A stretch of DNA of 64,000 nucleotides. Origin: Fortiea contorta PCC 7126 (lineage in GTDB: Bacteria > Cyanobacteriota > Cyanobacteriia > Cyanobacteriales > Nostocaceae). Shown here piece by piece: positions 8,555 to 18,765 of this stretch. The notes under the pieces are model-generated. The model made no database searches, was not told the DNA's origin, and saw only the letters and a list, made by a program, of their open reading frames with translations. Numbering within the stretch: position 1 is the stretch's first letter; each line of letters starts with the position of its first letter. The stretch lies in NCBI RefSeq assembly GCF_000332295.1, contig NZ_KB235930.1:5111895-5175894 (forward strand), written 5' to 3'. A program made the position numbers and the translations under genes.

Positions 8555-11440
8555 TTAAAGATAAATGTGATGCCAAATTTGGTAAAATTCGGGGTATTCT
8601 ATAGTTTCTGCACAGTGCCAGAGCAGTTTATAGCAGTCGTGGTGTTGTTCTAATATCGATGGGTGATGGTGCTCAAAGTAATCTTGAAGTGAGGCGATCG
8701 CTTGTGGTATTTGTTCATAGAGGATAACTTCTTTGAGGTGGTCTGCGGCTCGTTTGCAAACAGATGGGCGATCGCTAAATTTGAGCAGTTGCAATAAAGT
8801 CGTCAAGGCGACGGAATTTCCGGGGTCGAGTTGAGCTAATTTATAAGCTCTGCGTCTTTTGGTGTCTTCGTCTGTAAAAGCGGTGATACCCCGGACGAGG
8901 GAAGAAATCCGGGGAGGGGAAGCGAGCACAGATGCGGGGAGGGATGGGGGTTGGTTAACCTGAAAGGATTCTGGGGAATAAAGCATTTTTAGGTTGGCTG
9001 CTGCTTGTTGTCGCTGGGATGTGTCGGTGGCTGAGGTGGCGAGTTGCTCTAATGTGGAGATAGCGATCGCATTTCCCAGGTCTAGTTTCCCTAAACTGTA
9101 AGCAGCTTTACGACGGATTGACTCATGGTGGCAGTGGGTGATAATTTCTATTAAGGTGGCAATTGCCGTATAATTACCAGGGTCTACCCTTCCCAGATTA
9201 TATGCGACTTGCCAGCGAATTGATTCTTGGCGGCTGGTAGTGGCGAGTGTTTCTAGAGTAGCGATCGCTATTTTGTTACCTGGATCAAAGACTTTACCCA
9301 AGCTGTAGGCTGCATTCCAGCTATTGAATGCATTTTGATGAGACTGGATGAATTGCTCAAAAGCAGCGATCGCTTTTGGGCGATCGGTTTTCAACAAGGC
9401 GACCCGCGCACCCTCAACAATTGGCGCTGGATATCGCCACCACTTTTGTTGATGCACATCAAAATAACCAAATCGCCACTTAATCAACTGCTGAACAATA
9501 TTATCAGCCAAGCGACAATCTGCAAACTCAGCAATTCCTTGGGCTGCGAGAAAATAAGCTTGATAATCGTAACAGCCACCGCAACCATCAGTAAACTCAA
9601 TTAAAGCCTGGATAAATTCATCCTTCTTTGTCTGTGAAATATCATCTCTACCCAACCACAACAGAATCACTTCCCGCCATTGTGATGAAAAAATGCGATA
9701 GCTGGGAACTGAAAATTGGGAATCCTCATTCCCTGAGGTGTGATTGAAAAAGAAGCGCCAATCAGTCACAGCCTGGGCGGCGAAGTATTCTTGAAAAGTG
9801 GGATGATAAAAAGCATAAACTTTTTCTCCCCAAGTCGCCGATATCCCCACCTGATTGAGCCAACCTAACTGTAAGGCTAATTGCCACAAATCATCATCAC
9901 AATTACCCAAAACCTCCAAAATAAAACGGTGTCGCAACCGAAACTTAGTTTTTTCTTGAGCTATGGCTAATAGCGCCAATTGTCCCAGCGCTTGATTTAA
10001 CTGCTGTCGCTGGGTGGAAGTTGTGGGAAAACGATCCTGCTTCCATTCGTAAATTGCTTCTACAAACTGCTGATATAGCATTGCTTTGGTGTGGGGTAAT
10101 CTTCCCCGCGCTAGTCCCCAAATGCGACACAACAACGCCAAGCGAAGGGGATTCTGCACCGCGTGCTTGAGTCTACGTCGTTCGACTTGGTTTAACTGCG
10201 CTTGTAAACTTTCCCCTAAATTGGGATGATTTTGAAACCACCGCTGAATAAACTCCCCGATTTGGTTAGAGCCGTGGTGGGGGTCGTTGTCAGTAAAATT
10301 CAGGTTCCGATAGGTGTCGAAAGACTCCAGCGCATTCTTACCTGCATCCCAAATATTCAACCGACAGGTAAGTAATATTGTGGCATCTGCTACCCAGCCT
10401 TGGAGGTAACTCGCAATCTTTCCTAGAGCTTGGCTAGATTCTAGAGCCATTTCATCAACTGCATCTAAAATTAACCAAACCCGCCCTTGGTTAAACTGTT
10501 CACAAAAATTTTCTTCTATTTCTGGCGGAACACGCAACTTGCAAAGAGCCGAGGGGAGCCAATCTTGAATCAGGTACTGGGCGATGGTTTTACCTTGTAA
10601 ATCTGCTAAATCCACCCAAATTACTAAATCTTCGGTGTGAGCTAATACCCATGTAGCAATTTTTTGTAATAAGGTAGTTTTGCCGGCGCCTGGTTCCCCA
10701 ATAATGGCGATGCGGCGACTTTGTTGGCGCTGTAGCAGTTGGATAAATTCCGCGTGAGCAAAAATTTGTGAGACTTCCGCTGCTTCTGGCTCAGATAAGT
10801 GAGAATCTGTTTGTAGACGCTGTTGGCGTTCCACCAACCCCAAAGGAACATAAACTTGATGGAGTTCAAAACTGACACCATCGATGCTGGTGAGGGGGTT
10901 GGTGGTGAGTCTTTGGTGATTTTGTCTAGCGAAATTGGCTTGACAAATTTCTTCCCACTGAGGGAGATCAGGGGCAGAAGGCATGATATGCTCTTGATCG
11001 TCTTCACTGGCTACCTGTTTGGATTTTTCGGGGCGACGATGTTCCCAGTGTTGATCGAATTGTTGTAAGTTGGCTGCTATTTCCTGGCGATTGTGCCACA
11101 GTTTCAGGGTGAAGTGCCAAGTTTCCGAACCGGCGCGAGATGGGCGATTATCTTCGAGAATCTCTAAAAAATCCGCAAATCGTTTTAAGGCTTCTTTGAT
11201 TTGCTCGGCGTTTAATTGGATTTTACCCGCTTCTAGAGTTGTTAAAAGTTGTAAAAACCTCACTTTTGTTCTCACAACCAAGCGGGTTTCCGATTGCCAA
11301 CGAGTCTGGATTTGGAGACGCAGGGTTTCTAAAATTGAATCATCCCGACAGACGATTTCATCGTTAGCATAGACTAACAATACCTCTAATAAGCGGCGCG
11401 ATCGCTTTTTTGTTTCCGGGCCATAACTTGCTCTAGCCAT
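8555..11440 (-). CDS. NACHT-domain STAND NTPase with HEAT-like repeats
   Basis: This 961-aa protein has an uncharacterised N-terminal region (1-150, helical, including WHFTLKLWHNRQEIAANLQQ) and a NACHT NTPase core with Walker A GEPGAGKTTLL (248-258) and Walker B VWLILDAVDEM (321-331). A winged-helix/arm region follows. The C-terminus (about 690-960) has HEAT-like units around AAYSLGK.DPGN spaced about 35-40 residues apart. STAND NTPases switch between closed and oligomeric states on sensing a ligand. Bacterial NACHT proteins include anti-phage sensors (bNACHT), but many cyanobacterial members are unstudied, so immunity is only one possibility. It starts at ATG 11440 and stands alone. Several GCGATCGC sites lie inside. 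Confidence 0.85.
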   Translation of the reverse strand: MARASYGPETKKRSRRLLEVLLVYANDEIVCRDDSILETLRLQIQTRWQSETRLVVRTKVRFLQLLTTLEAGKIQLNAEQIKEALKRFADFLEILEDNRPSRAGSETWHFTLKLWHNRQEIAANLQQFDQHWEHRRPEKSKQVASEDDQEHIMPSAPDLPQWEEICQANFARQNHQRLTTNPLTSIDGVSFELHQVYVPLGLVERQQRLQTDSHLSEPEAAEVSQIFAHAEFIQLLQRQQSRRIAIIGEPGAGKTTLLQKIATWVLAHTEDLVIWVDLADLQGKTIAQYLIQDWLPSALCKLRVPPEIEENFCEQFNQGRVWLILDAVDEMALESSQALGKIASYLQGWVADATILLTCRLNIWDAGKNALESFDTYRNLNFTDNDPHHGSNQIGEFIQRWFQNHPNLGESLQAQLNQVERRRLKHAVQNPLRLALLCRIWGLARGRLPHTKAMLYQQFVEAIYEWKQDRFPTTSTQRQQLNQALGQLALLAIAQEKTKFRLRHRFILEVLGNCDDDLWQLALQLGWLNQVGISATWGEKVYAFYHPTFQEYFAAQAVTDWRFFFNHTSGNEDSQFSVPSYRIFSSQWREVILLWLGRDDISQTKKDEFIQALIEFTDGCGGCYDYQAYFLAAQGIAEFADCRLADNIVQQLIKWRFGYFDVHQQKWWRYPAPIVEGARVALLKTDRPKAIAAFEQFIQSHQNAFNSWNAAYSLGKVFDPGNKIAIATLETLATTSRQESIRWQVAYNLGRVDPGNYTAIATLIEIITHCHHESIRRKAAYSLGKLDLGNAIAISTLEQLATSATDTSQRQQAAANLKMLYSPESFQVNQPPSLPASVLASPPRISSLVRGITAFTDEDTKRRRAYKLAQLDPGNSVALTTLLQLLKFSDRPSVCKRAADHLKEVILYEQIPQAIASLQDYFEHHHPSILEQHHDCYKLLWHCAETIEYPEFYQIWHHIYL

Positions 11441-11699
11441 TGGCGATTTTTACACAAATGCACAAAGTTCGGGGAATCCCCCAGGTTGAACAAATACCCC
11501 TAACTCTCCCGTCCTGATTTTACAAGCCTTTGCCCCTGATGAACACCTGACTAGCTTCGGGGAAATTCTCTCGGATATTTTGTATTTATACATAAAACCC
11601 TGTGAATTCACTGTTAACTACACAGATGCATATAACTTTGGGTCTGGACGTATATACCAGTGAAGCAAAGCCGAAAACCATTAGATGTCAATTAGCCAT
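11441..11699. other. Divergent intergenic region
   Basis: A 259-bp spacer between the NACHT gene and a divergent small gene. It presumably holds both promoters. I saw no convincing operator, repeat or small gene. Confidence 0.4.
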
Positions 11700-12068
11700 A
11701 TGTTAAAACTCACCTACGCCGAGAATAACTTTAACTTAGAGCTGATCAACCAACCTTGGGAAAGTTGGATAAACCAGAGAGTAGTTCTGGCTTTGAGTGC
11801 TGGTACGCACATTTATATGAAACCAAGCACCGCTGCTTTTCTCGTACCGCATAAATTGTCACATTTAGCTGCGTTGGAATCTTTAGCTCTCACACATATG
11901 ATTGAATTGTGCCCTTGTGACGCCTCAACAGTGGAAGTGGTGCTCAAAGGTATTTGGTTAACTTCTGATGCTCGTAGTGAAGTTGGTGTTTTTGTGACTT
12001 CTCTGAGCAAAGCTGCTGAGTTATTGCTGTATAAAATCTCCCAGTCTGAGGAATTTTGTCACGCTTAG
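11700..12068 (+). CDS. Conserved cyanobacterial protein (MLKLTY family)
   Basis: The predicted 122-aa soluble protein begins MLKLTYAENNFNLELI. The block WINQRVVLALSAGTHIYMKP, then STAAFLVP and a CPCDASTVEVVLKGIWLTSD stretch, looks like an alpha/beta fold. I recall a cyanobacterial family opening MLKLTYTE (NCBI label alr0857 family), from memory only. I place the start at ATG 11700 because family members appear to start there. An in-frame ATG at 11685 would add five residues. Function unknown. Confidence 0.7.
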   Translation: MLKLTYAENNFNLELINQPWESWINQRVVLALSAGTHIYMKPSTAAFLVPHKLSHLAALESLALTHMIELCPCDASTVEVVLKGIWLTSDARSEVGVFVTSLSKAAELLLYKISQSEEFCHA

Positions 12069-12104
12069 GTCGGTTTTTTTGTCAAGGTTGTGGGTGCATT
12101 TACA

Positions 12105-13118
12105 TCAGTTCATCTCAATTACAACTTTCCCAAAGTGAGCGGCGCTTTGCAAATAACTATAAGCAGATTTGGCTTCAGCAAATGGGAAAACTCGATCAAT
12201 AATTGGCTTTAATTTATGTTGGCTAATCTTATGATTCATCACTTCAAACATTTTTCGACTACCTACATAAATACCTTGTAATGTTAAACTCTTAAAGAGT
12301 ATGGGCAAGGGGTCAATTTCTGCTCCTCTTCCCGACAGAACACCAATTAAACTAATACGTCCACCAATGCGGACGGCTTGCATTGATTTGGTGAGAGTCC
12401 CTGTACCGCCGACTTCTACTACATGATCTACGCCTGCGCGCTGAGTTAATTCGTAGACTTTTTTTTCCCAATCTGGTGTTGTTTTGTAGTTAATTATTTC
12501 GTCCGCACCCAATGCTTTTACTCTGGCTAATTTCTCGTCACTGCTAGAGGTAATAATCACTTTTGCGCCGTGGATTTTGGCGAATTGGAGTGCAAAGATC
12601 GAAACACCACCAGTACCAAGTAATAAGACGGTGTGGTCTTCGGTGAGGTTGCCTTTTGTAATCAATCCATGCCAAGCTGTGACGGCGGCACAAGGTAAAG
12701 TTGCCGCTTCTATATAAGATAAATGGTGTGGTATAATTACTAGTCCATCTTCGTGTAAAACGACATACTCAGCCAACATTCCGTCTATTCCCCCGCCCAA
12801 ATCTGATTTCATTTTCTCTTTGGTGAGAGAGCCAGAAATCCAGTCTTGGAAGAAGATTCCGGCGACGCGATCGCCTATTTTCACCCGTGTCACGTCTCCA
12901 CCCACAGCGACAACTTCGCCGACTCCATCAGACATGGGAATCAGCGGATATTTCATTCCCGCGCCATAAGCTCCCTGAGTTACGAGCAAGTCGCGGTAGT
13001 TAACAGATGTGGCTTTGACTTGAATGAGCACTTGTCCGGTTGCGGGCTGGGGTTGGGGGCGATCAACTAAAGTCAGTGCTTCAATCCCCGCGTTGCTTTG
13101 AATTTGGTAGGCTTTCAT
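12105..13118 (-). CDS. Zinc-type alcohol dehydrogenase-like MDR oxidoreductase
   Basis: Medium-chain dehydrogenase/reductase of about 337 aa. The N-terminal GroES-like domain has GAGMKYPLIPMSDGVGEVVAVG and GDRVAG. The C-terminal Rossmann domain has LLLGTGGVSIFALQFAK and HVVEVGGTGTL. The typical structural-zinc Cys quartet is not evident, so it belongs to the zinc-independent quinone-oxidoreductase-like or NAD(P)-dependent dehydrogenase branch. Substrate unknown. I chose ATG 13118 (MKAYQIQ, the usual family start) over an in-frame TTG at 13136. Confidence 0.85.
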   Translation of the reverse strand: MKAYQIQSNAGIEALTLVDRPQPQPATGQVLIQVKATSVNYRDLLVTQGAYGAGMKYPLIPMSDGVGEVVAVGGDVTRVKIGDRVAGIFFQDWISGSLTKEKMKSDLGGGIDGMLAEYVVLHEDGLVIIPHHLSYIEAATLPCAAVTAWHGLITKGNLTEDHTVLLLGTGGVSIFALQFAKIHGAKVIITSSSDEKLARVKALGADEIINYKTTPDWEKKVYELTQRAGVDHVVEVGGTGTLTKSMQAVRIGGRISLIGVLSGRGAEIDPLPILFKSLTLQGIYVGSRKMFEVMNHKISQHKLKPIIDRVFPFAEAKSAYSYLQSAAHFGKVVIEMN

Positions 13119-13164
13119 GGGATTTTGGTTTGTCAAGAGTTGGTTTCAGGGAAGATTTAAATTC

Positions 13165-13268
13165 TGGCGTTGCTGATTGAGATATGAATTTATCTCACGC
13201 AAAGGCGCAAAGGAACAAAGAAAAATCAAGATAATTTTGGAGTTTCATGCTCTGATTCAGCAACGCCA
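13165..13268. repeat. MITE-like element with 12-bp perfect inverted ends
   Basis: TGGCGTTGCTGA (13165-13176) is inverted at 13257-13268. Similarity continues inward for roughly 12 more bases (GAG.TATGAA against GAGCATGAA). The 104-bp unit includes CGCAAAGGCGCAAAG, a word common in Nostocales repeats. It encodes nothing, so it would need a transposase in trans. Confidence 0.65.
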
Positions 13269-13324
13269 AATCCTGAATATGTTTCACGTTGAGAGGGAAT
13301 TGCTATGACCAGATGGCAATAGTT

Positions 13325-14449
13325 TTAGCTCAATCGTCGCTTTAACCATAGAGCAAATAAAGGTAAGGCTGGTTGATAACCTTGCTCTGCACCGTAAATT
13401 AAACCTTTATGCTGTAATCCAGTCAAGGCGCCTTGGAGACTACCGCCACGAGAAAGTCCATGTTTTTGGATATATTCTTTACTTTGGGGTTTCTCGGTGG
13501 GGTCGAGGGCTAAAGATTCTAGCAGGTGGACTTGATTAGCTGGGAGTAGCATGAGTAAGGACTCGAAGGTGATGGATAAATCTTTGAGTAGTTCGGTTAT
13601 TGCTTGCTCTACCTCCTTTGGTGTGATTAATTCTTGAGCATGACACAAGGTTTGCAAACGGCGAATTAGGGCGATCGCATCGCCAATATGTCCCTGTACG
13701 GCGTCTAAAAATAGTTGCAATGCGGTGGAGCGAGAATCAAATTTTAGTTGTTGTGTATGTAACACTTCCCGCGCCCACAGTGCTAAAACGTCTCTGTCTA
13801 GGGGAGGTAATTGTAAAGTTTCCAGAGGATAGTTATTCTCATCTTGATAATTAGTTTCGGCGATCGTGGCAATGAGGACATAACTGACATGAGTTTGCGC
13901 TTTGATATCTCGTCTCAGTGTCACCTCCCACAAACCATAACGATCCCAAGAGCGAATGTGGGGGAAACTATGCAAAATCACCACTACCCGCTGATTCAGC
14001 GCCACAGCCATAATCTGCAGCAAGTCTAATAAAATTTCAAATGTTCGCCAAATCTCATTTTCGCCAAGATTAGGCCAGGGTTTGAGTTTACCTTCTGGTT
14101 CAAAGCTCAAAAACTCAGAAGCATTGCGCTCTATCCAGTTTTGCAGTTGGACTGAGTGCCAATTTTGATTGATTTCTGCTGCTAATAATTGCACAAATCG
14201 TTTGCCATCGGTGGCACGGATGCAGTCTATTTCCAGCACCCTCGCACCGGCTTCTTGGGCGGCGTTTCGCACTAGGGTACGTCGTCCACTCCCAGGAACG
14301 CCGGTAATCAATAAATCACCATCCTGGGCGAGGACTTCGACTATGTGCTCAAACTCTGCCGATCGCCCAATTAATTGCACAGGAGTAGAAAAATTCAAAC
14401 CCACCCACCTTTGATCGTTTGTTGTTAAGGTCAGCATACTTACTTCCAT
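13325..14449 (-). CDS. AAA-like ATPase protein with atypical Walker A
   Basis: This 374-aa protein is organised like small AAA/STAND-type ATPases. An N-terminal nucleotide fold has P-loop-like GVPGSGRRT (50-58), a Walker B-like strand VVVILHSFPHI, and a C-terminal winged-helix-like region (about 300-370, with GALTGLQHKGLIYG). The P-loop has Arg where the catalytic Lys is expected and Arg for the next Ser/Thr, so ATP hydrolysis is doubtful. It is divergent from the P-type ATPase gene across 103 bp. The start could also be M5. Function unknown. Confidence 0.7.
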   Translation of the reverse strand: MEVSMLTLTTNDQRWVGLNFSTPVQLIGRSAEFEHIVEVLAQDGDLLITGVPGSGRRTLVRNAAQEAGARVLEIDCIRATDGKRFVQLLAAEINQNWHSVQLQNWIERNASEFLSFEPEGKLKPWPNLGENEIWRTFEILLDLLQIMAVALNQRVVVILHSFPHIRSWDRYGLWEVTLRRDIKAQTHVSYVLIATIAETNYQDENNYPLETLQLPPLDRDVLALWAREVLHTQQLKFDSRSTALQLFLDAVQGHIGDAIALIRRLQTLCHAQELITPKEVEQAITELLKDLSITFESLLMLLPANQVHLLESLALDPTEKPQSKEYIQKHGLSRGGSLQGALTGLQHKGLIYGAEQGYQPALPLFALWLKRRLS

Positions 14450-14552
14450 TGGAATTAACTATGATTTGTATCAAATATTAATAGTGCTTATTTAATTTTA
14501 ACACTAAAAAATCGTGCTTAAATAATATCAACACTTTAAAAAGGTAATAGAT

Positions 14553-17300
14553 ATGGTTGCCTCTGCATCTACCATTGCACCAGAAAATCAGCAGTTGACA
14601 GTTTGGCATAACCTGGAGATTTCCGAAGCGATCGCCTGTTTGCAAAGTGATGGCGAATATGGTTTGAGTGCAGCGACGGCGAAACGGCGGTTAAATGAAG
14701 TAGGGGCGAATGAACTAACTGCAAAGAAAAGTAAACCTTGGTGGTTAAAATTTCTGTTGCAATTTAATCAGCCGCTGTTGATTATTTTGCTGTGTGCAGG
14801 TTTAGTCAAGGCTCTGACTGGTAGCCTTGTTAATGCAGGGGTGATTTGGGGAGTTACCACCACCAACGCCCTGATTGGATTTATTCAAGAGTCAAAAGCC
14901 GAGGGGGCGATCGCGGCTTTAGCCAAAGCCATCACCACTGAAGCAACAGTCATCCGCGATGGTCAAAAATTACGCATCCCTTCTGGGGAGTTAGTTCCTG
15001 GTGATATTGTTTTTCTAACTTCTGGCGATAAAGTCCCCGCAGATTTACGGTTACTTCAAGTAAAAAATCTACAAATTGATGAATCTGCTCTCACAGGCGA
15101 ATCTGTCGCTGTCGAAAAAAATACCGCAACTTTGCGAGCAGACGCGGCTTTAGCAGAACGAAAAAACATGGCTTACGCGGGTGGCTTTGTTACCTTCGGC
15201 CAAGGTACTGGTGTTGTTGTGGCGACAGGTAACACCACGGAAACCGGGCGGATTTCCCAATTAATGGAGCAACACACGGATCTTTCCACACCATTAACTC
15301 GGAAATTTGATAAATTCAGCCAAAATTGGCTGTATATGGTCTTAGGATTAGCCACACTCTGCTTTGTGGTGGGGTTAGGCTCTCGCAGTTTTCCAGATGC
15401 TTTAGAAGCAGCGGTAACTTTAACCGTCAGCGCCATTCCCGAAGGTCTACCAGCGGTAGTAACAGTTACATTAGCTATTGGTGTTTCCCGCATGGCGCGA
15501 CGCCACGCCATTATCCGCAAACTACCAGCGGTTGAAACCTTGGGGAGTGCAACTGTGATTTGTTCCGATAAAACCGGGACTTTAACGGAAAATCAAATGA
15601 CAGTCCAGGCAATTTATACTGGAGGACATCAGTATACAGTCAGCGGTATTGGTTACGCGCCGACAGGGGAAATTTTAATAGATGAGAAACCAGTTAATTT
15701 AGACAATGCCAAAGGTTTACAAGAATGCTTGGTCGCAGGCTTATTATGTAACGATTCCAGCTTAGAGAGGAAAAATGGTCAATGGGTGGTGATGGGAGAT
15801 CCCACCGAAGGTGCATTAATCGCCTCAGCCGAGAAAGCGGGTTTGAGTCAAGCTAGTCTGATTGCAGAAATGCCGAGATTAGATGGCATTCCTTTTGAGT
15901 CTGATTTTCAATACATGGCAACCTTACACGCCACACCCAAAGGTAAAATTATTTATGTTAAGGGTTCAGTAGAAGCAATTCTCAAACGCTGTAACTTGAT
16001 GCTGAATGCCAACGGCAAACCTCGTCCCCTCGATTGTGTAGAAACTCTCCAGCAAACATCCATCGAGCGGGAAGTAAATATTATGGCACGGCAGGGCTTG
16101 CGGGTATTAGCTTTAGCAAAAAAATCTATCAATAGTGGACAAAATACAGTGGATCATGCAGACATAGCTGAGGGGTTAGTTTTCCTAGGTTTACAGGGGA
16201 TGATTGATCCGCCTCGTGAAAGTGCCATTAAAGCCGTGGAAGCCTGTCATAAAGCGGGAATTCAGGTGAAGATGATCACTGGAGATCATGCTATCACAGC
16301 GCAGGCGATCGCTCGTCGCATGGGTATCCACAAAAACGGTTCAGTATTGGCGTTCACCGGCGCAGACTTGGCGCACATGGATAAAACCGAACTCGCGCAA
16401 GTAGCCGAAGAGGGGGTAGTATTCGCCCGTGTCGCTCCAGAACAGAAACTGCGTTTAGTCGAAGCTTTGCAATCAAAAGGCGAAGTCGTGGCCATGACGG
16501 GAGATGGCGTCAACGATGCGCCGGCTCTCAAACAAGCAGACATCGGTATTGCTATGGGTGGAGCGGGTACCGAAGTTGCGAAAGAAGCCGCAGATATGCT
16601 GCTGACTGATGATAATTTTGCCTCCATTCGCGCCGCTGTAGAAGAAGGGCGAGCAGTTTATAAAAACCTGTTAAAGGCGATTTGTTTTATTTTGCCTGTG
16701 AATGGTGGGGAATCAATGACGATTTTGATTAGTACATTATTTGCCAGAGATTTACCGATTTTATCTTTACAAGTTCTCTGGCTGAATATGCTCAACTCCA
16801 TCACTATGACAGTACCTTTAGCTTTTGAACCGAAAGCAGAAAAGGTGATGGAACAACCACCGCGTCATCCCAATGAACCATTACTTTCTAAAAGTAGAAT
16901 TCAGCGCATTTTAGCAATTTCTCTGTTTAACTGGATTGTGATATTTGGTGTGTTTGAATATATTCGCCAAACCACAGGAAATATAGATTTAGCACGAACA
17001 ATGTCGATTAACTCTTTAATTGCTGGACGGATATTCTATTTATTGAGTATTAGTCAATTAATTCCCAACCTCATCGCCAAAATGGACGGCACAATTAAAG
17101 AAAATGTTGATATTCCCGCTATTGGATTTGGGATTGTTGGGGCGATTATTTTACAAATCATTTTTGCCCATGTGCCGTTAATTAATCAGGTATTTGAGAC
17201 AGCACCTTTAAGTTGGCAACAGTGGTTATTCTGCTTGGGTGTCGGTTCACCAATGATTTTGTGGGCGACCTTTGTCAATCGTTTCGATCCACCAAATTGA
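14553..17300 (+). CDS. P-type cation-transporting ATPase (P2-like)
   Basis: This 915-aa integral membrane pump has the full P-type ATPase set: TGES actuator loop (181-184), M4 motif PEGLP (296-300), phosphorylated D339 in [24 protein letters not shown] in the nucleotide domain, and [22 protein letters not shown] in the hinge. The PEGLP motif and lack of heavy-metal-binding N-terminal CxxC place it with Ca2+/Na+/K+/H+ type P2 pumps rather than copper or zinc exporters. The exact ion is not determinable by eye. A weak AAAAGGTAATAG lies before ATG 14553. A strong terminator follows. Confidence 0.9.
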   Translation: MVASASTIAPENQQLTVWHNLEISEAIACLQSDGEYGLSAATAKRRLNEVGANELTAKKSKPWWLKFLLQFNQPLLIILLCAGLVKALTGSLVNAGVIWGVTTTNALIGFIQESKAEGAIAALAKAITTEATVIRDGQKLRIPSGELVPGDIVFLTSGDKVPADLRLLQVKNLQIDESALTGESVAVEKNTATLRADAALAERKNMAYAGGFVTFGQGTGVVVATGNTTETGRISQLMEQHTDLSTPLTRKFDKFSQNWLYMVLGLATLCFVVGLGSRSFPDALEAAVTLTVSAIPEGLPAVVTVTLAIGVSRMARRHAIIRKLPAVETLGSATVICSDKTGTLTENQMTVQAIYTGGHQYTVSGIGYAPTGEILIDEKPVNLDNAKGLQECLVAGLLCNDSSLERKNGQWVVMGDPTEGALIASAEKAGLSQASLIAEMPRLDGIPFESDFQYMATLHATPKGKIIYVKGSVEAILKRCNLMLNANGKPRPLDCVETLQQTSIEREVNIMARQGLRVLALAKKSINSGQNTVDHADIAEGLVFLGLQGMIDPPRESAIKAVEACHKAGIQVKMITGDHAITAQAIARRMGIHKNGSVLAFTGADLAHMDKTELAQVAEEGVVFARVAPEQKLRLVEALQSKGEVVAMTGDGVNDAPALKQADIGIAMGGAGTEVAKEAADMLLTDDNFASIRAAVEEGRAVYKNLLKAICFILPVNGGESMTILISTLFARDLPILSLQVLWLNMLNSITMTVPLAFEPKAEKVMEQPPRHPNEPLLSKSRIQRILAISLFNWIVIFGVFEYIRQTTGNIDLARTMSINSLIAGRIFYLLSISQLIPNLIAKMDGTIKENVDIPAIGFGIVGAIILQIIFAHVPLINQVFETAPLSWQQWLFCLGVGSPMILWATFVNRFDPPN

Positions 17301-17306
17301 TTGTGG

Positions 17307-17337
17307 GGTGGGCAATAATGCCCACCTATTTTTTTTC
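17307..17337 (+). terminator. Rho-independent terminator of the P-type ATPase gene
   Basis: GGTGGGCA (17307-17314) pairs perfectly with TGCCCACC (17319-17326) over an ATAA loop, followed by TATTTTTTTT. This is a textbook terminator a few bases after the stop codon. Confidence 0.9.
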
Positions 17338-17386
17338 ATGTGAAGTTCAATTTGTAGTGGCGTGTCTAGCCTTAAATAGTGCATTA

Positions 17387-17464
17387 GTAGGGTGCGTTAC
17401 GGCTACGCCTAACGCACCGCCTGCGGAGGTCAAGACGGTGCGTTACTTCGTTAACAGACCCTAC
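17387..17464. repeat. GTAGGGTGCGTTA-type interspersed repeat
   Basis: Outer arms GTAGGGT (17387-17393) and ACCCTAC (17458-17464) enclose inner arms GGTGCGTTA and TAACGCACC. The same core occurs at 57230-57262. This is a common cyanobacterial palindromic repeat. The rest of 17338-17668 shows no gene. Confidence 0.7.
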
Positions 17465-17668
17465 AAAAATAAAAATAAGAGTGCAATATTTTAGCTTGGT
17501 CACACCACTACTGTATATTTTATTTGTTGGAAGTCCCTTAACTGGTTTTAATAAATACAAAAATATAAAACATTGAAAATTAAAGTACTAAATTTATTCA
17601 TTCTTAAGTGTGATGATTGTCTATGTTTTTTCGTCTTTAAAAGAGATTGATGTTAACTAAGATCACTC

Positions 17669-18523
17669 ATGCGTATTCATCATCTCAATTGCGGTTGCAT
17701 GTGCCCAATTGGTGGGGCACTTTTTGACGGTTTTAGTCGCGGGCTAACAGCTTCTCTCGTTTGTCACTGTCTGCTTGTGGAAACAAATCAGGGACTCGTT
17801 CTCGTTGATACAGGTTTTGGTCTGCGTGATATAAATGCATCATTATCAAGACTCAGCCCTTTCTTTATCAATTTAAATCGGATTAAGTTTGAAGAAAAAT
17901 ACACAGCAGTTGCAGCTATTAAGCGACTCGGTTTTAATCCACAGGATGTACGTCACATAGTACTTACTCATCTTGATTTTGATCATGCAGGTGGTTTAGA
18001 AGATTTTCCGCAAGCAACTGTACATGTAATGCTTAGTGAGTTTGAAGCAGCGCAAGAACGCCAGGGCTTGATATCATCGCAGCGTTATCGTCCTGGCCAC
18101 TGGGACGAAGTAAAACACTGGAAGTATTATTCAGCCGATGGTGAACCTTGGTTCGGCTTTGAAGCAGTACGTAATCTCGAAGGACTACCGCCTGAAATTC
18201 TTCTCGTACCACTGGTTGGTCATACACGGGGTCATGCAGGTATCGCCATTGAGACATCCCAAGGCTGGCTTTTACATGCAGGCGATGCTTATTTTTACCG
18301 ACATGAGATTGGCTCTGATCAACGACGGTGTACACCTGGGCTGCGTTTCTACCAATGGATGATGGAAGTAGACCGTAACGCTAGATTATACAATCAAGAA
18401 AAGCTGCGGGCATTATCAGTTGATCACAGTAGTGAAGTACGCCTCTTTTGCAGCCATGATGCTATCGAGTTCAAAAAGTTTGCAGAACAAGATAATTCGC
18501 ATTTACATGTGAACTCAATTTAA
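17669..18523 (+). CDS. MBL-fold metallo-hydrolase, lactonase-like
   Basis: This 284-aa metallo-beta-lactamase-fold enzyme has metal ligands in HLDFDH (H101, D103, D105, H106), H185 in VGHTRGHAG, D206 in HAGDAYF, and H263. The usual HxHxDH has its second His replaced by Asp (D103), a variant found in many members of this subgroup. The layout resembles AHL-lactonase and related dinuclear hydrolases, so a lactone or ester substrate is possible but unproven. The N-terminus is rich in Cys (CGCMCPIGG). It stands alone, and no Shine-Dalgarno is obvious before ATG 17669. Confidence 0.85.
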   Translation: MRIHHLNCGCMCPIGGALFDGFSRGLTASLVCHCLLVETNQGLVLVDTGFGLRDINASLSRLSPFFINLNRIKFEEKYTAVAAIKRLGFNPQDVRHIVLTHLDFDHAGGLEDFPQATVHVMLSEFEAAQERQGLISSQRYRPGHWDEVKHWKYYSADGEPWFGFEAVRNLEGLPPEILLVPLVGHTRGHAGIAIETSQGWLLHAGDAYFYRHEIGSDQRRCTPGLRFYQWMMEVDRNARLYNQEKLRALSVDHSSEVRLFCSHDAIEFKKFAEQDNSHLHVNSI

Positions 18524-18582
18524 AAGAGCTATACTTTCTGGGTGATTGGAAATCGGGTTTACACAGACGCCGGAGGTGGCTT

Positions 18583-18656
18583 ATACCGTTTCACTTTAAG
18601 ATTGATACAGATGGGCAAGAAAAGTGATGTGTATCAAAAATTTCGTGAAATGGTAT
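18583..18656. repeat. Small inverted-repeat element
   Basis: ATACCGTTTCAC (18583-18594) and GTGAAATGGTAT (18645-18656) are inverted with one mismatch, 74 bp overall. The arm GTGAAATGGTAT also occurs at 4903-4914 and inverted at 57979-57990, marking one dispersed family. Confidence 0.6.
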
Positions 18657-18765
18657 TAGAGCAAGATAATTCACCTACGTGGGTTTGAAATTGGTAATCA
18701 AGCGATCGCTCATTCCAGGTATGGTAGAGTATTATCCGTCACAATTACTCTACTGCTACTCACTT

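Noticed and set aside
17213-17494. 93-codon frame after the P-type ATPase
   Set aside because: It overlaps the ATPase end, a strong terminator and a palindromic repeat, so it is not a real gene.
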